From Agrobacterium tumefaciens str. B6 (lineage in GTDB: Bacteria > Pseudomonadota > Alphaproteobacteria > Rhizobiales > Rhizobiaceae), in assembly GCF_001541315.1 (NCBI RefSeq), contig NZ_LMVK01000020.1:1-46984 (forward strand): DNA of 46,984 nucleotides, read 5' to 3'. The notes beneath the pieces were generated by a model. The model did not search any database. It worked only from the letters and a program-made list of their open reading frames with translations, and had not been told where the DNA came from. This document shows, piece after piece, positions 33,851 through 42,640 of this stretch (its first letter is position 1; each line of letters opens with the position of its first letter). The translations under genes and the position numbers were made by a program.

Positions 33851-34804
33851 TCAGCTCCTCTGAATGCGGGGATCGATGGCGCTCTGCAAGACGTCGACCA
33901 GAAGATTGAGGACGACGAAAAACATTGCCAGCACCAGGATGGTGCCTTGCAGGATCGGCAGGTCACGGGTGAAAATTGCACCGTTCAGAAGAAAGCCCGT
34001 GCCAGGCCAGGAAAACACCGTCTCGATCAGGATTGACCCACCGAGAAGATATCCCAGTTGCAGACCCATGACGGAAAGTGCTGTTGGCGCGGCATTCCGT
34101 ACCACGTGGCGCAGAATATGACCTCGCAACAATCCCTTGGCCGCAAGCGCCTGGGTGAAATCCTGGGCAAGAATATCTGCCACCAGAGAGCGGATTGTAC
34201 GGGCAATGATGCCCATTGGAATGACCGACATGGTGACTGCCGGCAGCACGAGATACTGGAGATAATCCCAACTGAAGCTTCGACCCGACGACCCACCCGG
34301 ACCGCCCCCCATTGCCGGCAGCCAGCCCAGCGTAACGGAAAAGGTGATGACCAGCACCATGCCCAGCCAATAATGCGGCACGCTCACGCCGAGCATGGAT
34401 ATTCCCGATGACAGGCGATCGACCCACCCACCGCGAAAAACACCGGCAAGAAACCCGAGTGTTGCTCCGCCGACGAAGCCGATCACCGCCGCGGACAGGG
34501 CAAGAATGATCGAATTGATCGATGCATCAATGATGTCGGCGAGAACAGGACGCCCTGTTGCAATCGACGTACCCAGATCGCCCTGCACGGCATGCCATAC
34601 CCAAAGCGCATATTGGACCGGCAAAGGACGGTCGAGACCGTAGAACGCACGCATCTGCGCCTGCATGTCGGCGGAGGCGTCCGAAGGCAGGATCGCAGCA
34701 AGCGGATCACCGGGGGCGATATGGATCAGCATGAAGCAGACAATGCTCACGCCGATCGTGACGGGAATGACATGCAACAGTCGTTTTAGTGCGTAGAGCA
34801 GCAT
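33851..34804 (-). CDS. Dipeptide-type ABC transporter permease (DppB type)
   Basis: 317 residues: LKRLLHVIPVTIGVSIVCFMLIHIAPGDP at the N-terminus, the EAA region FTQALAAKGLLRGHILRHVVRNA, and ETVFSWPGTGFLLNGAIFTRDLPILQG near the end are all standard for DppB/GsiC. ATG 34804 is behind GAGGACATC. Second gene of the operon. Confidence 0.92.
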   Translation of the reverse strand: MLLYALKRLLHVIPVTIGVSIVCFMLIHIAPGDPLAAILPSDASADMQAQMRAFYGLDRPLPVQYALWVWHAVQGDLGTSIATGRPVLADIIDASINSIILALSAAVIGFVGGATLGFLAGVFRGGWVDRLSSGISMLGVSVPHYWLGMVLVITFSVTLGWLPAMGGGPGGSSGRSFSWDYLQYLVLPAVTMSVIPMGIIARTIRSLVADILAQDFTQALAAKGLLRGHILRHVVRNAAPTALSVMGLQLGYLLGGSILIETVFSWPGTGFLLNGAIFTRDLPILQGTILVLAMFFVVLNLLVDVLQSAIDPRIQRS

Positions 34805-34881
34805 GATGTCCTCGTGAGAGTCAGATCGGGCATCGAAAATGGCAGGGCGGGTAACGAACCCGCCCTGCCACCGCGCAAAAA

Positions 34882-36528
34882 TCAGGGATCGATGGAGATC
34901 GTCGAAAAATCCTGGAACCAGTTCTGTGCCTGAACAAAGCCCTTGACCTTGGTGGACATGGCGCGCGGGTTGACGTCGTGTGTCACCATCAGGAAGAGCG
35001 CGTCATCGACATATTTCTCATGGATCTTCTGGAGCACCTTGTCCTGCTCTGCCGCATCGAAGGTGGTGCGTACCTGACTGAACAGGGCATCCATATCCGG
35101 ATCACAGTAAAAACCCCAGTTGGTGCCGTTCGGCGGCGCCAGATTACACTGCGACTGGCGGATCAACGCTGTGAAAGGGTCCTGGATGAAGTAGCTGTAG
35201 TTGACGGCCGTCGCACCCTTTGCACTTGGGTCTTTGGCGCCGGCGCGCCAGATGTTGATGACCGTGTTCCAGTCGGCAACCTCGTATTCGACATTGATAC
35301 CGATTTCCGACAGGGTCTGCTGGATGTATTCGTTCATGGCGAGCGGCAACATCTGGCCAGAACCGGAGGAAGAAATCACAACCTTTGTGGTGATGGGCTT
35401 GTCCGGGCCATAACCAGCTTCGGCCATCAGCCGCTTGGCTTCCTCGACGTTATATTCGAGCTTGAAGGTCGGCTTGCCGAACCACTGATGGCCAGGAGGC
35501 AGATAACCCTGAGCCGGGACAGAGAGGCCGCCGAGCAGTTCATTGAGGCCTTCACGGTCAACGGCAAGGTTGGCAGCCTTGCGAACGCGGATATCGTTCC
35601 AGGGCGACCCTTCGACGCGCGAAAGATGCCATGTCCAGTTATGCGGATAGGAATTGGTGACGATGTTGAATCCGGCACTCTTCAGCGACTTGACGGAATC
35701 CGGCGCGGGCGCCTCGATCCAGTCGACCTGACCAGACCGCAGAGCCGCCACGCGCGTGTTGGGTTCTGGAAGCGGGACAAGCACCAGTTTGTCGAGCTTC
35801 GGCACACGCGCCTTGTCCCAATAGTCCTTGTTGGGTGTCAGTTCAGCGCGCTCACGTGGTGTAAAGCCGCTTTCCATCTTCCACGGCCCGGTACCGGAAG
35901 GCTTCTGGGCAACGGCATCCCAGTTCTTGCCCTGCGCTTCCCAGTTTGCCGGGGAGGACATGAGAACCCAACTCAACTGATAGGGAAGCGTCGCATCGGG
36001 GCTCTTGGTGATGATCTCAACCGTCAGCGGATCGATGACCCTGTAGGAGGCAACCGCCGGAATGCGAGACTTGCCCTGTGCTGACTGACGCTTGTCGAAC
36101 TGCGGCGCATCCGTCACCAGCAGTTTGTCAAGGTTCCAGACCACTGCCGCGGCATCGAATGTGCTGCCGTCATGAAATTTCACGCCATCACGCAGCTTGA
36201 ACGTCCACTTGGTCTTGTCATTCTGATCGACGTCCCACGAAGTCGCAAGCGCCGGGATCAGAGCAGAGGGCTTGTCTGCGCTCGAAAGGTCCCATTCAAT
36301 CAAGGCATTATAGAGTGTGTACCCCATGAAGCGCTGGCCTTCGCCGCCCTGGTCGGTCTGGCCTGTGGTGAGCGGTATATCGGAGGCGGTCATGCCGATA
36401 CGAAGCGTCCCCGCCGCCAGGGCTTCAGACACATGCCCGGCCATCAGCGAAACTATGGCGCCGCCCGCCAGCGCCGCCATCCGCAGACCTTTCACCATAG
36501 GAGGCATCTTCCCGGATATCTGCATCAT
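34882..36528 (-). CDS. Dipeptide/oligopeptide-type ABC transporter substrate-binding protein (SBP family 5)
   Basis: 548 residues from ATG 36528, with GAGGG six nt upstream. Signal sequence about residues 1-39 (MAALAGGAIVSLMAGH, cleavage near ALA-AGT). Family 5 marks: LIPALATSWDVDQNDKTKWTFKLRDGVKFHDGS, and VRKAANLAVDREGLNELLGG. Family 5 proteins bind peptides, but in rhizobia often opines, glutathione or amine compounds, so the ligand is open. First gene of a seven-gene operon ending with the racemase-like and RpiR genes, behind a sigma-54-like promoter. Confidence 0.9.
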   Translation of the reverse strand: MMQISGKMPPMVKGLRMAALAGGAIVSLMAGHVSEALAAGTLRIGMTASDIPLTTGQTDQGGEGQRFMGYTLYNALIEWDLSSADKPSALIPALATSWDVDQNDKTKWTFKLRDGVKFHDGSTFDAAAVVWNLDKLLVTDAPQFDKRQSAQGKSRIPAVASYRVIDPLTVEIITKSPDATLPYQLSWVLMSSPANWEAQGKNWDAVAQKPSGTGPWKMESGFTPRERAELTPNKDYWDKARVPKLDKLVLVPLPEPNTRVAALRSGQVDWIEAPAPDSVKSLKSAGFNIVTNSYPHNWTWHLSRVEGSPWNDIRVRKAANLAVDREGLNELLGGLSVPAQGYLPPGHQWFGKPTFKLEYNVEEAKRLMAEAGYGPDKPITTKVVISSSGSGQMLPLAMNEYIQQTLSEIGINVEYEVADWNTVINIWRAGAKDPSAKGATAVNYSYFIQDPFTALIRQSQCNLAPPNGTNWGFYCDPDMDALFSQVRTTFDAAEQDKVLQKIHEKYVDDALFLMVTHDVNPRAMSTKVKGFVQAQNWFQDFSTISIDP

Positions 36529-36580
36529 GCTGTTCCCTCTTTTTGTTTACCCCTGGGCCCTGCCCAGTCGAAAAAGAGGA

Positions 36581-36597
36581 TGCAGATTTCATGCCAA
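36581..36597 (-). promoter_or_regulatory. Sigma-54-like promoter of the peptide-transporter operon
   Basis: Read on the minus strand, TTGGCATGAAATCTGCA has GG and GC separated by exactly 10 nt and matches the RpoN consensus at most positions. The predicted start, about 12 nt downstream near 36570, gives a 5' UTR of about 40 nt before the ATG at 36528. The sequence upstream (36600-36700) is AT-rich, as often seen near RpoN promoters for activator and IHF binding. Confidence 0.55.
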
Positions 36598-36822
36598 TTT
36601 TTATGAAACTGTAATTTCATATTATTATCAACATGATGAGCAAATCAATCGACTGAAGACAAATAAAAACTCAAATCAATAGAACGCAAAAATTCTAGGC
36701 TATGCCGCATTTTCAGCTGTGTATCTTGGACCAGGACGGTTGCAACATCTCCGCTACAACTGATCGCGCTCAGGCGCTGATCTTCCTTCTGTGCCGCGAC
36801 GGAATGTCCGAAAACTGTTTCA

Positions 36823-37251
36823 CTATCCCATACTTCCGGCAAAGCGTTCCGGCCACTTTTCACGCTGGAAGGCTTCCACGACGAAATCGATGAAAACGCG
36901 AGTTTTAGCGGCAGAAGCGTACGGTTGGCGTAGTAGATCGAGATCGGCCCGGGCATCGGCATACCAATGGGGCAGAACCCGCGTCAGATCCGCGCTTTCC
37001 AGATAGGAAAGAGCGTCGGGCTTGGCGATCATCGTCACCCCCATGCCAATCAGCGCCCATGCGCATTGCGGCAGGATTATTGACCACCACCGTGGCCCAC
37101 AGCCTCCGGGTTCTTCCCTCCTCGCCGCATCACGCATCTGCCACTGCCGGTGCGGCCTGTCCGCAGCGAGCACGTGACGATGCCCTCCCTCCGGCAGTAC
37201 CGAAGGGTCGTGAGGTGGTATCTTGCCCGCCATATAGGAAGGCGTGGCCAC
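36823..37251 (-). pseudogene. LysR-family regulator remnant (C-terminal part, frameshifted)
   Basis: The C-terminal 75 residues read as a LysR substrate domain: ALIGMGVTMIAKPDALSYLE, then LTRVLPHWYADARADLDLL and FIDFVVEAFQREKWPERF. Upstream the homologous text jumps between frames: VVNNPAAMRM is in a different frame (about 36990-37090) from ALIGMG, and ATPSYMAGKIPPHDPSVLPEG near 37240 is again LysR-like (A-A-P-S-Y-L). The N-terminal helix-turn-helix is absent. So it is a dead gene with at least two indels. Confidence 0.7.
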
Positions 37252-37506
37252 CCGTCATCGCGGTCTTCCGCTTCAAAACTGGTCTTCTGACCGTGTTGGC
37301 TGCGAGCGCGCTTATCGGTCTTGCCCGTGGCCTCGCCTTTGGAGTTCATCCATGAACCGCACCTCCCCAAGAATTGCGACCGTCTGGCGGGGCGACCGCG
37401 AAACACGTCGTACCGCGACGCCCCGGAACAAATCGGTATCACAGGATTTTCGAGAAACTCAGCGCGGTTGGCATGGCACCCGCGAAACACTGGACTATGG
37501 CTCCAA

Positions 37507-38148
37507 TTATCTGCGAAAGTGCCTAAACCACGCCCGCACCCTGAGTGCATCATCAAATCCTGGCCCGCCGGACGCAATAATGGGGACGATGGCCTGAAGG
37601 GCAACATAGATCACGTAGAGAATGACAATAGTGTACCAAAGTATGTTGAACACGAAAGTTAGGCCCGCTCCCGCTGTCAAAAACACAACCAGGTTGTTCA
37701 CGATCCAGAAGACAATGGTTCCGGCCAGAATGCGCAATGGAGTCAAAAGAAACAGCTCCAACCTGCGCAATACTTTCACATCTTCGGCTGGCAGCGGATC
37801 CGAGAAATAAACGTCGGCCCGCAGTCCACGAAAGGTCAGAATAGCTCTTTGCGGGTTTGATCGTTTGGGCAAACGAGCCGAGTGTCCGGCACCACGAAGC
37901 AGAAGACTGTCCGGTTGTCCCCTCACCGCCACAATCGTTCGACCGGTGCTGAGCAATACCAATCCGAAACTCAGCCATAGCGCAAAATCATAAAGCCCCG
38001 TTACATCGCCAGGAGAAAATCGTTGGAAGAGCCCGTAGACGGCCCACACCGGCGTAACGACAAGTGAAGTTCTCAACGGAAACCAAAGAAGCTCAAATAC
38101 GCGTACACGTCTGAGGTTCGACGATCCGTTAGATTGTTGACTACCCAA
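37507..38148 (-). CDS. Hypothetical integral membrane protein
   Basis: 213 residues from TTG 38148, with GGAGG nine nt upstream. Hydrophobic spans are visible at about residues 21-40 (FPLRTSLVVTPVWAVYGLF), 53-72 (YDFALWLSFGLVLLSTGRTI), 133-160 (LFLLTPLRILAGTIVFWIVN and following) and 165-200 (LTFVFNILWYTIVILYVIYV). A polar loop sits between spans 2 and 3. No family recognised. Codon use looks genuine and there is no competing longer frame. Function unknown. Confidence 0.6.
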   Translation of the reverse strand: MGSQQSNGSSNLRRVRVFELLWFPLRTSLVVTPVWAVYGLFQRFSPGDVTGLYDFALWLSFGLVLLSTGRTIVAVRGQPDSLLLRGAGHSARLPKRSNPQRAILTFRGLRADVYFSDPLPAEDVKVLRRLELFLLTPLRILAGTIVFWIVNNLVVFLTAGAGLTFVFNILWYTIVILYVIYVALQAIVPIIASGGPGFDDALRVRAWFRHFRR

Positions 38149-38184
38149 ATACTTGAGCCTCCATTTGTGCTCTTACTTTCGCAA

Positions 38185-38204
38185 ATTGCATGCCGAGATG
38201 CAAT
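38185..38204. repeat. Short inverted repeat upstream of the membrane-protein gene
   Basis: ATTGCAT and ATGCAAT, 7 perfect pairs separated by 6 nt, about 37-56 nt upstream of the TTG at 38148. Could be an operator for that gene; no partner protein is evident. Confidence 0.3.
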
Positions 38205-38742
38205 CTGACCGTCCTCGCGGGCCGGCAGAGTAAGCTGAACGGGCGTAATCAGCCGCCTGTGTCGCATCGTTAGTAACCTTACAATAACAGCTCCAGTGCG
38301 TATGGAGGGAGCGCGGGAGGGCCCACGCTATCCGCTGGAAGAAGCGCAACTCCCTGCCCGGCAACCACTCGACCGGGTTCTACCGCCCGGCGTGGAGAAT
38401 GGGCAAAGAATTCGCCCCGGGGACCGTTTCAGCGCGGCAAGCTGGTGACAAGTGCCGACATTGCCGGTTCCTTCCATCAGTGTCACGGGCCACGTCCTTC
38501 GCGGGCTCGATGAGGCATGTCTGATCGGTGAGCGGCTTCGCCTCGATCGTTCTCCCGCAACGACCCTCCGAAACTTTCTTCCCCTGCGGCTTTGCCGCAT
38601 TCCTCGCGCAACAACAAAGCTCCTCCGGGCCGCCCTCCACGTTGTTTCGTCCTTGCAGGTGCGGTCCAATCGTCCCCGATCTTTGCGACAGCCATCGAGG
38701 CCGCGAAGGGCGCGGTCCGAAACAAACGAAAGGAACATGATA
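38205..38742. other. Stretch without a supported gene before DUF736
   Basis: Open frames here have no recognisable protein family and overlap each other on both strands. One plus-strand frame reads RWKKRNSLPGNHSTGFYRP near 38335-38400 and may be the decayed end of a plasmid gene. The last about 150 nt probably form the leader of the DUF736 gene. Confidence 0.3.
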
Positions 38743-39054
38743 ATGGCAACCATCGGCACCTTCACCACCTCTGAAAGCGGCTTCAACGGCTCCATCCGCA
38801 CGCTGGCCCTCAACGTCAAGGCTCGCATCGCCCGCATCGAAAGCCCCTCCGACAGAGGCCCGCACTTCCGCATCTATGCGGGTAACGTCGAACTGGGTGC
38901 AGCCTGGCAGAAGCGTTCCGCAGAGACCGAACGCGACTACCTCTCGGTCAAGCTGGACGACCCGAGCTTTCCGGCTCCGATCTACGCTACCCTCTCCGAA
39001 GTCGAAGGTGAAGACGGCTTCCAGCTCATATGGTCCCGACCCAACCGTGACTGA
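38743..39054 (+). CDS. DUF736 family plasmid protein
   Basis: 103 residues from ATG 38743, with AAGGA eight nt upstream (ATG 38737 is too close to it). The family signature is whole: [38 protein letters not shown], then [18 protein letters not shown] and [12 protein letters not shown]736 proteins are abundant on alphaproteobacterial plasmids and integrative elements, often close to transfer and antirestriction genes; the biochemical role is not established. It marks the edge of the plasmid backbone. Confidence 0.92.
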   Translation: MATIGTFTTSESGFNGSIRTLALNVKARIARIESPSDRGPHFRIYAGNVELGAAWQKRSAETERDYLSVKLDDPSFPAPIYATLSEVEGEDGFQLIWSRPNRD

Positions 39055-39061
39055 AGTCCTC

Positions 39062-39087
39062 GAGGCTCCGCCCACGGGCGGGGCCTC
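39062..39087 (+). terminator. Terminator hairpin after DUF736
   Basis: GAGGCTCCGCC (39062-39072) pairs with GGCGGGGCCTC (39077-39087), 11 pairs including one T-G, with a 4-nt loop, starting 7 nt after the stop codon. Only TTC follows, so it is a T-poor terminator. Confidence 0.6.
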
Positions 39088-39427
39088 TTCAAACTACAGG
39101 AGAAGGCGGTACCAAGGCATCGAGCCCGGTTCCGGCCTTTCGGTGAGATATGGAGACGAAGGACGCGGCTTGGATCGCCCGAGGTTGCCTGTTCGACTGA
39201 CGGACTCGATGAAGAACGATCACCCGCCCCGACCAACTTTCGATGCCGCGACATCGCCAATTCGAAAGCAGAATCTCCGATGCAAAAACTCGCCAGATTC
39301 CTCGTCGCCATGGGTGTCGTTTTGCAATCCCGGCAAGGTGATCGTTCGCTTTTCCGCAAGGGAAAGCTCTGGCCATGGCCGTTTCGGCGGCCGCTCTTTT
39401 TTGTTCCGGCTTCGACGCCGCTATCAA
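39088..39427. other. Stretch without a supported gene between DUF736 and the WGR gene
   Basis: Several open frames exist on both strands, but none shows a family motif, signal peptide or ribosome site that I would trust. I see no repeat or RNA structure beyond the terminator at its left end. Confidence 0.4.
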
Positions 39428-39694
39428 TCAGCTCAATGGTCGTTGTGCAATAGCTCTCGGTCGGTAGCCTCGTGCCCTCTTCTGCCGCGTAAGGTCGAGA
39501 AACAGTCTGACCGCCTCTTCCTCCCGTCCAAAATTTTGGATCATCATTTGCCCCGATGTTCCGATTCTTCCCCATCGTCTGGTCAGACAGGTTTCCCCGA
39601 ACAGCGATACGGAAATCTGCATGGCGTAGAAACGGGCCATGTTCTTCGCAGCGTCAATACGTTCGACGTAGAGTTGGTAGGGTTGGATCATCAT
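39428..39694 (-). CDS. WGR domain protein
   Basis: About 88 residues from ATG 39694 (ATG 39691 is adjacent; the frame is open to 39880 but the extra N-terminus is not conserved-looking). The WGR core is clear: ARFYAMQISVSLFGETCLTRRWGRIGTSGQ with the Trp-Gly-Arg triplet, then GREEEAVRLFLDLTRQKRARGY. WGR domains bind nucleic acid ends in PARP-like proteins; small free-standing versions are common on rhizobial plasmids next to traG. Role in conjugation or DNA metabolism is a guess. Confidence 0.82.
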   Translation of the reverse strand: MMIQPYQLYVERIDAAKNMARFYAMQISVSLFGETCLTRRWGRIGTSGQMMIQNFGREEEAVRLFLDLTRQKRARGYRPRAIAQRPLS

Positions 39695-39963
39695 CGGCAC
39701 AGATTCGCCGATCGGCAGCAACACGTCCAACGACAGTTTTGAATCATTGGGTGTCAATCGATTCATCGTCGTGATGTTTCGTGTAACCAAAACGATTGTT
39801 CGGGCGAGACGACCAAGGTCGAAACGGTGGTTGTCGGGTTTGCGATTTTTCCTGGATGATACGACGGTCTTCTGCACCAAACTCTCCCCCTTTCTCGATG
39901 GCAGACGTTATATTGCTCGCAGTTGCATCGTCTTTGCGGCATGTGTCGAGTACCACCAGTCCT

Positions 39964-41886
39964 TCACGTTTCCGGGAGTGAATGAAACCGGTTTTCGCCG
40001 ACGCATGCCTTCATGTCATCACGTCGAAACCAGAGCGCGCGGCCACAGCGGAGCGGTGCGTTGCCGGCGGTGAAGACGATCTGTTCATCCGCACGCATGC
40101 GCAGGACCTCATGCGGCTGGATCAGCGCTCTTGCGGCAAGCTGCTTCGAGCGCGTCCGCGACGATCCCTTTGCCTGAAAACTACGGCTGACCTGGTCAAC
40201 CTCGACCGTGGTCATACCGCATCGTTTCGATATGTAGTCGGCGGTCTCGGGATCGTTGATCGCTGCAAACGATATCCAGCTGGCGCTCTCGAACCACTTG
40301 CTCGTCGCATCGCGACCCCCATAGGTCTCGCGCATCTGGCCGAGCGACTGATAGATCATCGTCAACGTGATCCCGTATTTGCGACCCGCGTCGCGCGCGG
40401 TTTCCAGGATTCGCATGTAGCCAAGGCGGGCGACCTCATCGAGGAGGAACAGCGCGCGTCCCTCGATCTGGCCGTCAAGATTGTAGATCGCGTTGAGAAG
40501 CGAGCCGATGATCACGCGCGCGAGGCCGGCATGGGTCTCCAATGTCTTGAGGTCGAGGTTGATGAAGACATCGCTGTTTCCAGCGGCGACGTCGCTGGTC
40601 GAGAATTTCCGGCCTGAGACAAGTGCCGCGTAGTTCGGATAGGAAAGCCAGTGTGTTTCCTTCACGGTATTGGCGTAGACGCCGGAGAAGGTCTCCGGCG
40701 TCATGTTGACGAAGGCCGCGACATTTTCCTTCACAAAGTTCGAGCCGGAATTCTCGTAGATTTCCTGCAGCCGCTTGCGCAACGTCGGCTCGGGCTCTGA
40801 AAGATTCCTGCGCACCCGCCGAAGCGTCTGATCCCTCTCATCCGTGTAACCGGAGAGGCAGACATCGGCGATGAGCGCGGTGAGCAACTGCAGCGCCGAT
40901 GCCCGGAAAAAATCGTCACGAACACCCCGCGGCCCGCCGCCCTCGCTCATGACCCATGACGCGACCGAGGCGATGTCCTCTTCCTTCGTTCCGCCGAAAC
41001 GGCCAACCCAGTCCAGCACATTGAAGCCGACGTCGGGTTTCCTCGGATCGAGGACGAACATGTCCCTTCCCGCTCCGCTGCGATACGCTGAGACCATCGG
41101 TGCAACCTCGTTCGAAGGGTCGAGCACGATCAACGTGCCACCCCATTTGGGCGCCGTCGGTATTGTCCCCGAGGTTGTCTTGAAACCGCCGGACCCGGCA
41201 AGGACGACCCCGTGCGCCGAGCCAAAAGAACCGCCGAAGCACAGCAAGGGTGACTTCCCGCCGGCACCCCAGGTCTCTGCATTATCGGCTCGAAACGCGT
41301 GGGCGGCGATAGCCTCCTTGTCGACCCGATAACGTTCGCCAATGACCATGCCGCCGGCGTCCGGAAACAGCTTTGCCGCTTCTGCGAGCGTCATCCAGTC
41401 CGCCTCGCCATGAAGTGCTCGCTTCCCCCGAATGCGTTTCGGCGCGACGCTTGCAAAGGCCGAGTTGCCGATCAACACAACGCGGGGCGCGAAGCAGGCA
41501 GAGAGAAACGTGGCGCTCGCTCCAATCGACGTTGCTGGATCGAGATAAGCGAAGACCGTCTTGTCGGACGGCAGTGTCTTTGCGAAGGCAGAAAGTCGGA
41601 TTGTTTCGCGGATGGCTGCAATCAAGGCTGCCCCGCTGCTCCCTGCAACGACGCCCCAACCTGCCTGCCTGATACTGATCGAACCGGCACTTGCGAATAG
41701 AAAGACGATCCCGATCGCCGCGCTGGCCACATAGGGCAAGGCAATGCCCGCCCGCCCCCATGCCAGTCGTGCGGCTTCTGTGTTGCCGAGGCCGGAAAGC
41801 CGGTGCTCGATCCCGGTCATTCCGATCACGACCAGGATCATCAGCGCCGCTGGCACGACAATAAGCGCAATCCTATTGAGCGTCAT
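39964..41886 (-). CDS. traG: Conjugal transfer coupling protein TraG (VirD4 family)
   Basis: 640 residues from ATG 41886, which overlaps the traD stop. N-terminal membrane spans ([40 protein letters not shown]) anchor it; the ATPase domain has Walker A-like [11 protein letters not shown] and Walker [14 protein letters not shown] followed by a YQSLGQM motif. It couples the relaxosome (TraA on oriT) to the type IV channel at the inner membrane. Normal length for Ti/pAt-type TraG. Confidence 0.95.
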   Translation of the reverse strand: MTLNRIALIVVPAALMILVVIGMTGIEHRLSGLGNTEAARLAWGRAGIALPYVASAAIGIVFLFASAGSISIRQAGWGVVAGSSGAALIAAIRETIRLSAFAKTLPSDKTVFAYLDPATSIGASATFLSACFAPRVVLIGNSAFASVAPKRIRGKRALHGEADWMTLAEAAKLFPDAGGMVIGERYRVDKEAIAAHAFRADNAETWGAGGKSPLLCFGGSFGSAHGVVLAGSGGFKTTSGTIPTAPKWGGTLIVLDPSNEVAPMVSAYRSGAGRDMFVLDPRKPDVGFNVLDWVGRFGGTKEEDIASVASWVMSEGGGPRGVRDDFFRASALQLLTALIADVCLSGYTDERDQTLRRVRRNLSEPEPTLRKRLQEIYENSGSNFVKENVAAFVNMTPETFSGVYANTVKETHWLSYPNYAALVSGRKFSTSDVAAGNSDVFINLDLKTLETHAGLARVIIGSLLNAIYNLDGQIEGRALFLLDEVARLGYMRILETARDAGRKYGITLTMIYQSLGQMRETYGGRDATSKWFESASWISFAAINDPETADYISKRCGMTTVEVDQVSRSFQAKGSSRTRSKQLAARALIQPHEVLRMRADEQIVFTAGNAPLRCGRALWFRRDDMKACVGENRFHSLPET

Positions 41887-42088
41887 TGCCGAAGGCCTCC
41901 GCCCCGATCGCAATGAGCCTCGACCGCTCGCCCTCGTCGCCCTCGATGCGGCGGGCGATGTCGATCAGCGCACCGAGCAGCAGCGCTCGCTTCTGGTAGC
42001 GCAGTCCGGCTTTGACGATCAGGCCGCCAAGCTCGATCTTTTCCCGCGTATCCTTCTTGCGGGCCTCGGATGTCATCGTCCTCGCCAT
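41873..42088 (-). CDS. traD: Conjugal transfer protein TraD
   Basis: 71 residues from ATG 42088, with GAGG nine nt upstream; earlier ATGs at 42106 and 42124 would overlap traC. The length fits TraD of Ti-type plasmids. The sequence [32 protein letters not shown] is the conserved core. TraD belongs to the relaxosome/coupling genes; its biochemical role is poorly defined. Between traC and traG as in all such plasmids. Confidence 0.88.
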   Translation of the reverse strand: MARTMTSEARKKDTREKIELGGLIVKAGLRYQKRALLLGALIDIARRIEGDEGERSRLIAIGAEAFGNDAQ

Positions 42089-42092
42089 CCGC

Positions 42093-42386
42093 TCAAGCCT
42101 CGCCATTCCCGCCCGCATCCGCACCAGCCGGGATCGGTGCGGTTTGCTGCGAGGCGATAACTGATCCTCCCCTTTCTTTTCCGATCGAAGCAGGCCTGCT
42201 TTCGCGAAACCGTCTGGTCACGTCCTCGAAGGTCGCCTGAAGCTCCCCCTCATCGATCTCGATGTCCCCAAGGCCCGCCTTGAGCGCGATACGGCCGATG
42301 CGCTCGGCTTCCCTTGTCTCGGCAAGCTTGAGTTGTTCCTGCAGCCTGGCGATTTCATCGCGGATTTTCGAGGATGGTTTCTTCAT
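42093..42386 (-). CDS. traC: Conjugal transfer protein TraC
   Basis: 97 residues from ATG 42386, giving the canonical [20 protein letters not shown] start. The segment [20 protein letters not shown] is predicted coiled coil followed by a [21 protein letters not shown] motif. First gene of the leftward traCDG unit, divergent from traA across oriT. TraC is a relaxosome accessory protein in Ti-type transfer. Confidence 0.9.
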   Translation of the reverse strand: MKKPSSKIRDEIARLQEQLKLAETREAERIGRIALKAGLGDIEIDEGELQATFEDVTRRFRESRPASIGKERGGSVIASQQTAPIPAGADAGGNGEA

Positions 42387-42530
42387 TCCGTTCGTCTCCC
42401 TGGGTGAGAAAGCCTGTCTTTCGAACCCAGTTTTTCGCAACAGGGTGCGGAACGCACTACTGTTAATCCTGCAATCGCCAAGGGCGATGCTTTGGTGAAT
42501 GATCCCGGCCGTTTCGAAGAAGCGGCTTCC

Positions 42531-42561
42531 AAGGGCGCAATTATACGTCGCTGGCGCGACG
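42531..42561. other. oriT: Origin of transfer (oriT) nick region
   Basis: AAGGGCGCAATTATA (42531-42545) is followed at once by an inverted repeat CGTCGC-TGGC-GCGACG (42546-42561). The first block is the reverse complement of the RSF1010-type nic core AAGTGCGCCCT with one mismatch, as known for Ti-type oriTs. It lies between divergent traC (starts 42386) and traA (starts 42641), the standard place. No clear 18-bp TraR tra box is visible in 42387-42640; a weak repeat GTGCG-GAA-CGCAC is at 42445-42457. Confidence 0.85.
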
Positions 42562-42640
42562 CTCTGCTTTTCCGCCCCGGCGGGGCCGTTACTTCCGACG
42601 AACCAATTGATCTCGTTTGCAACCGGGAAAGAATTCTGCC

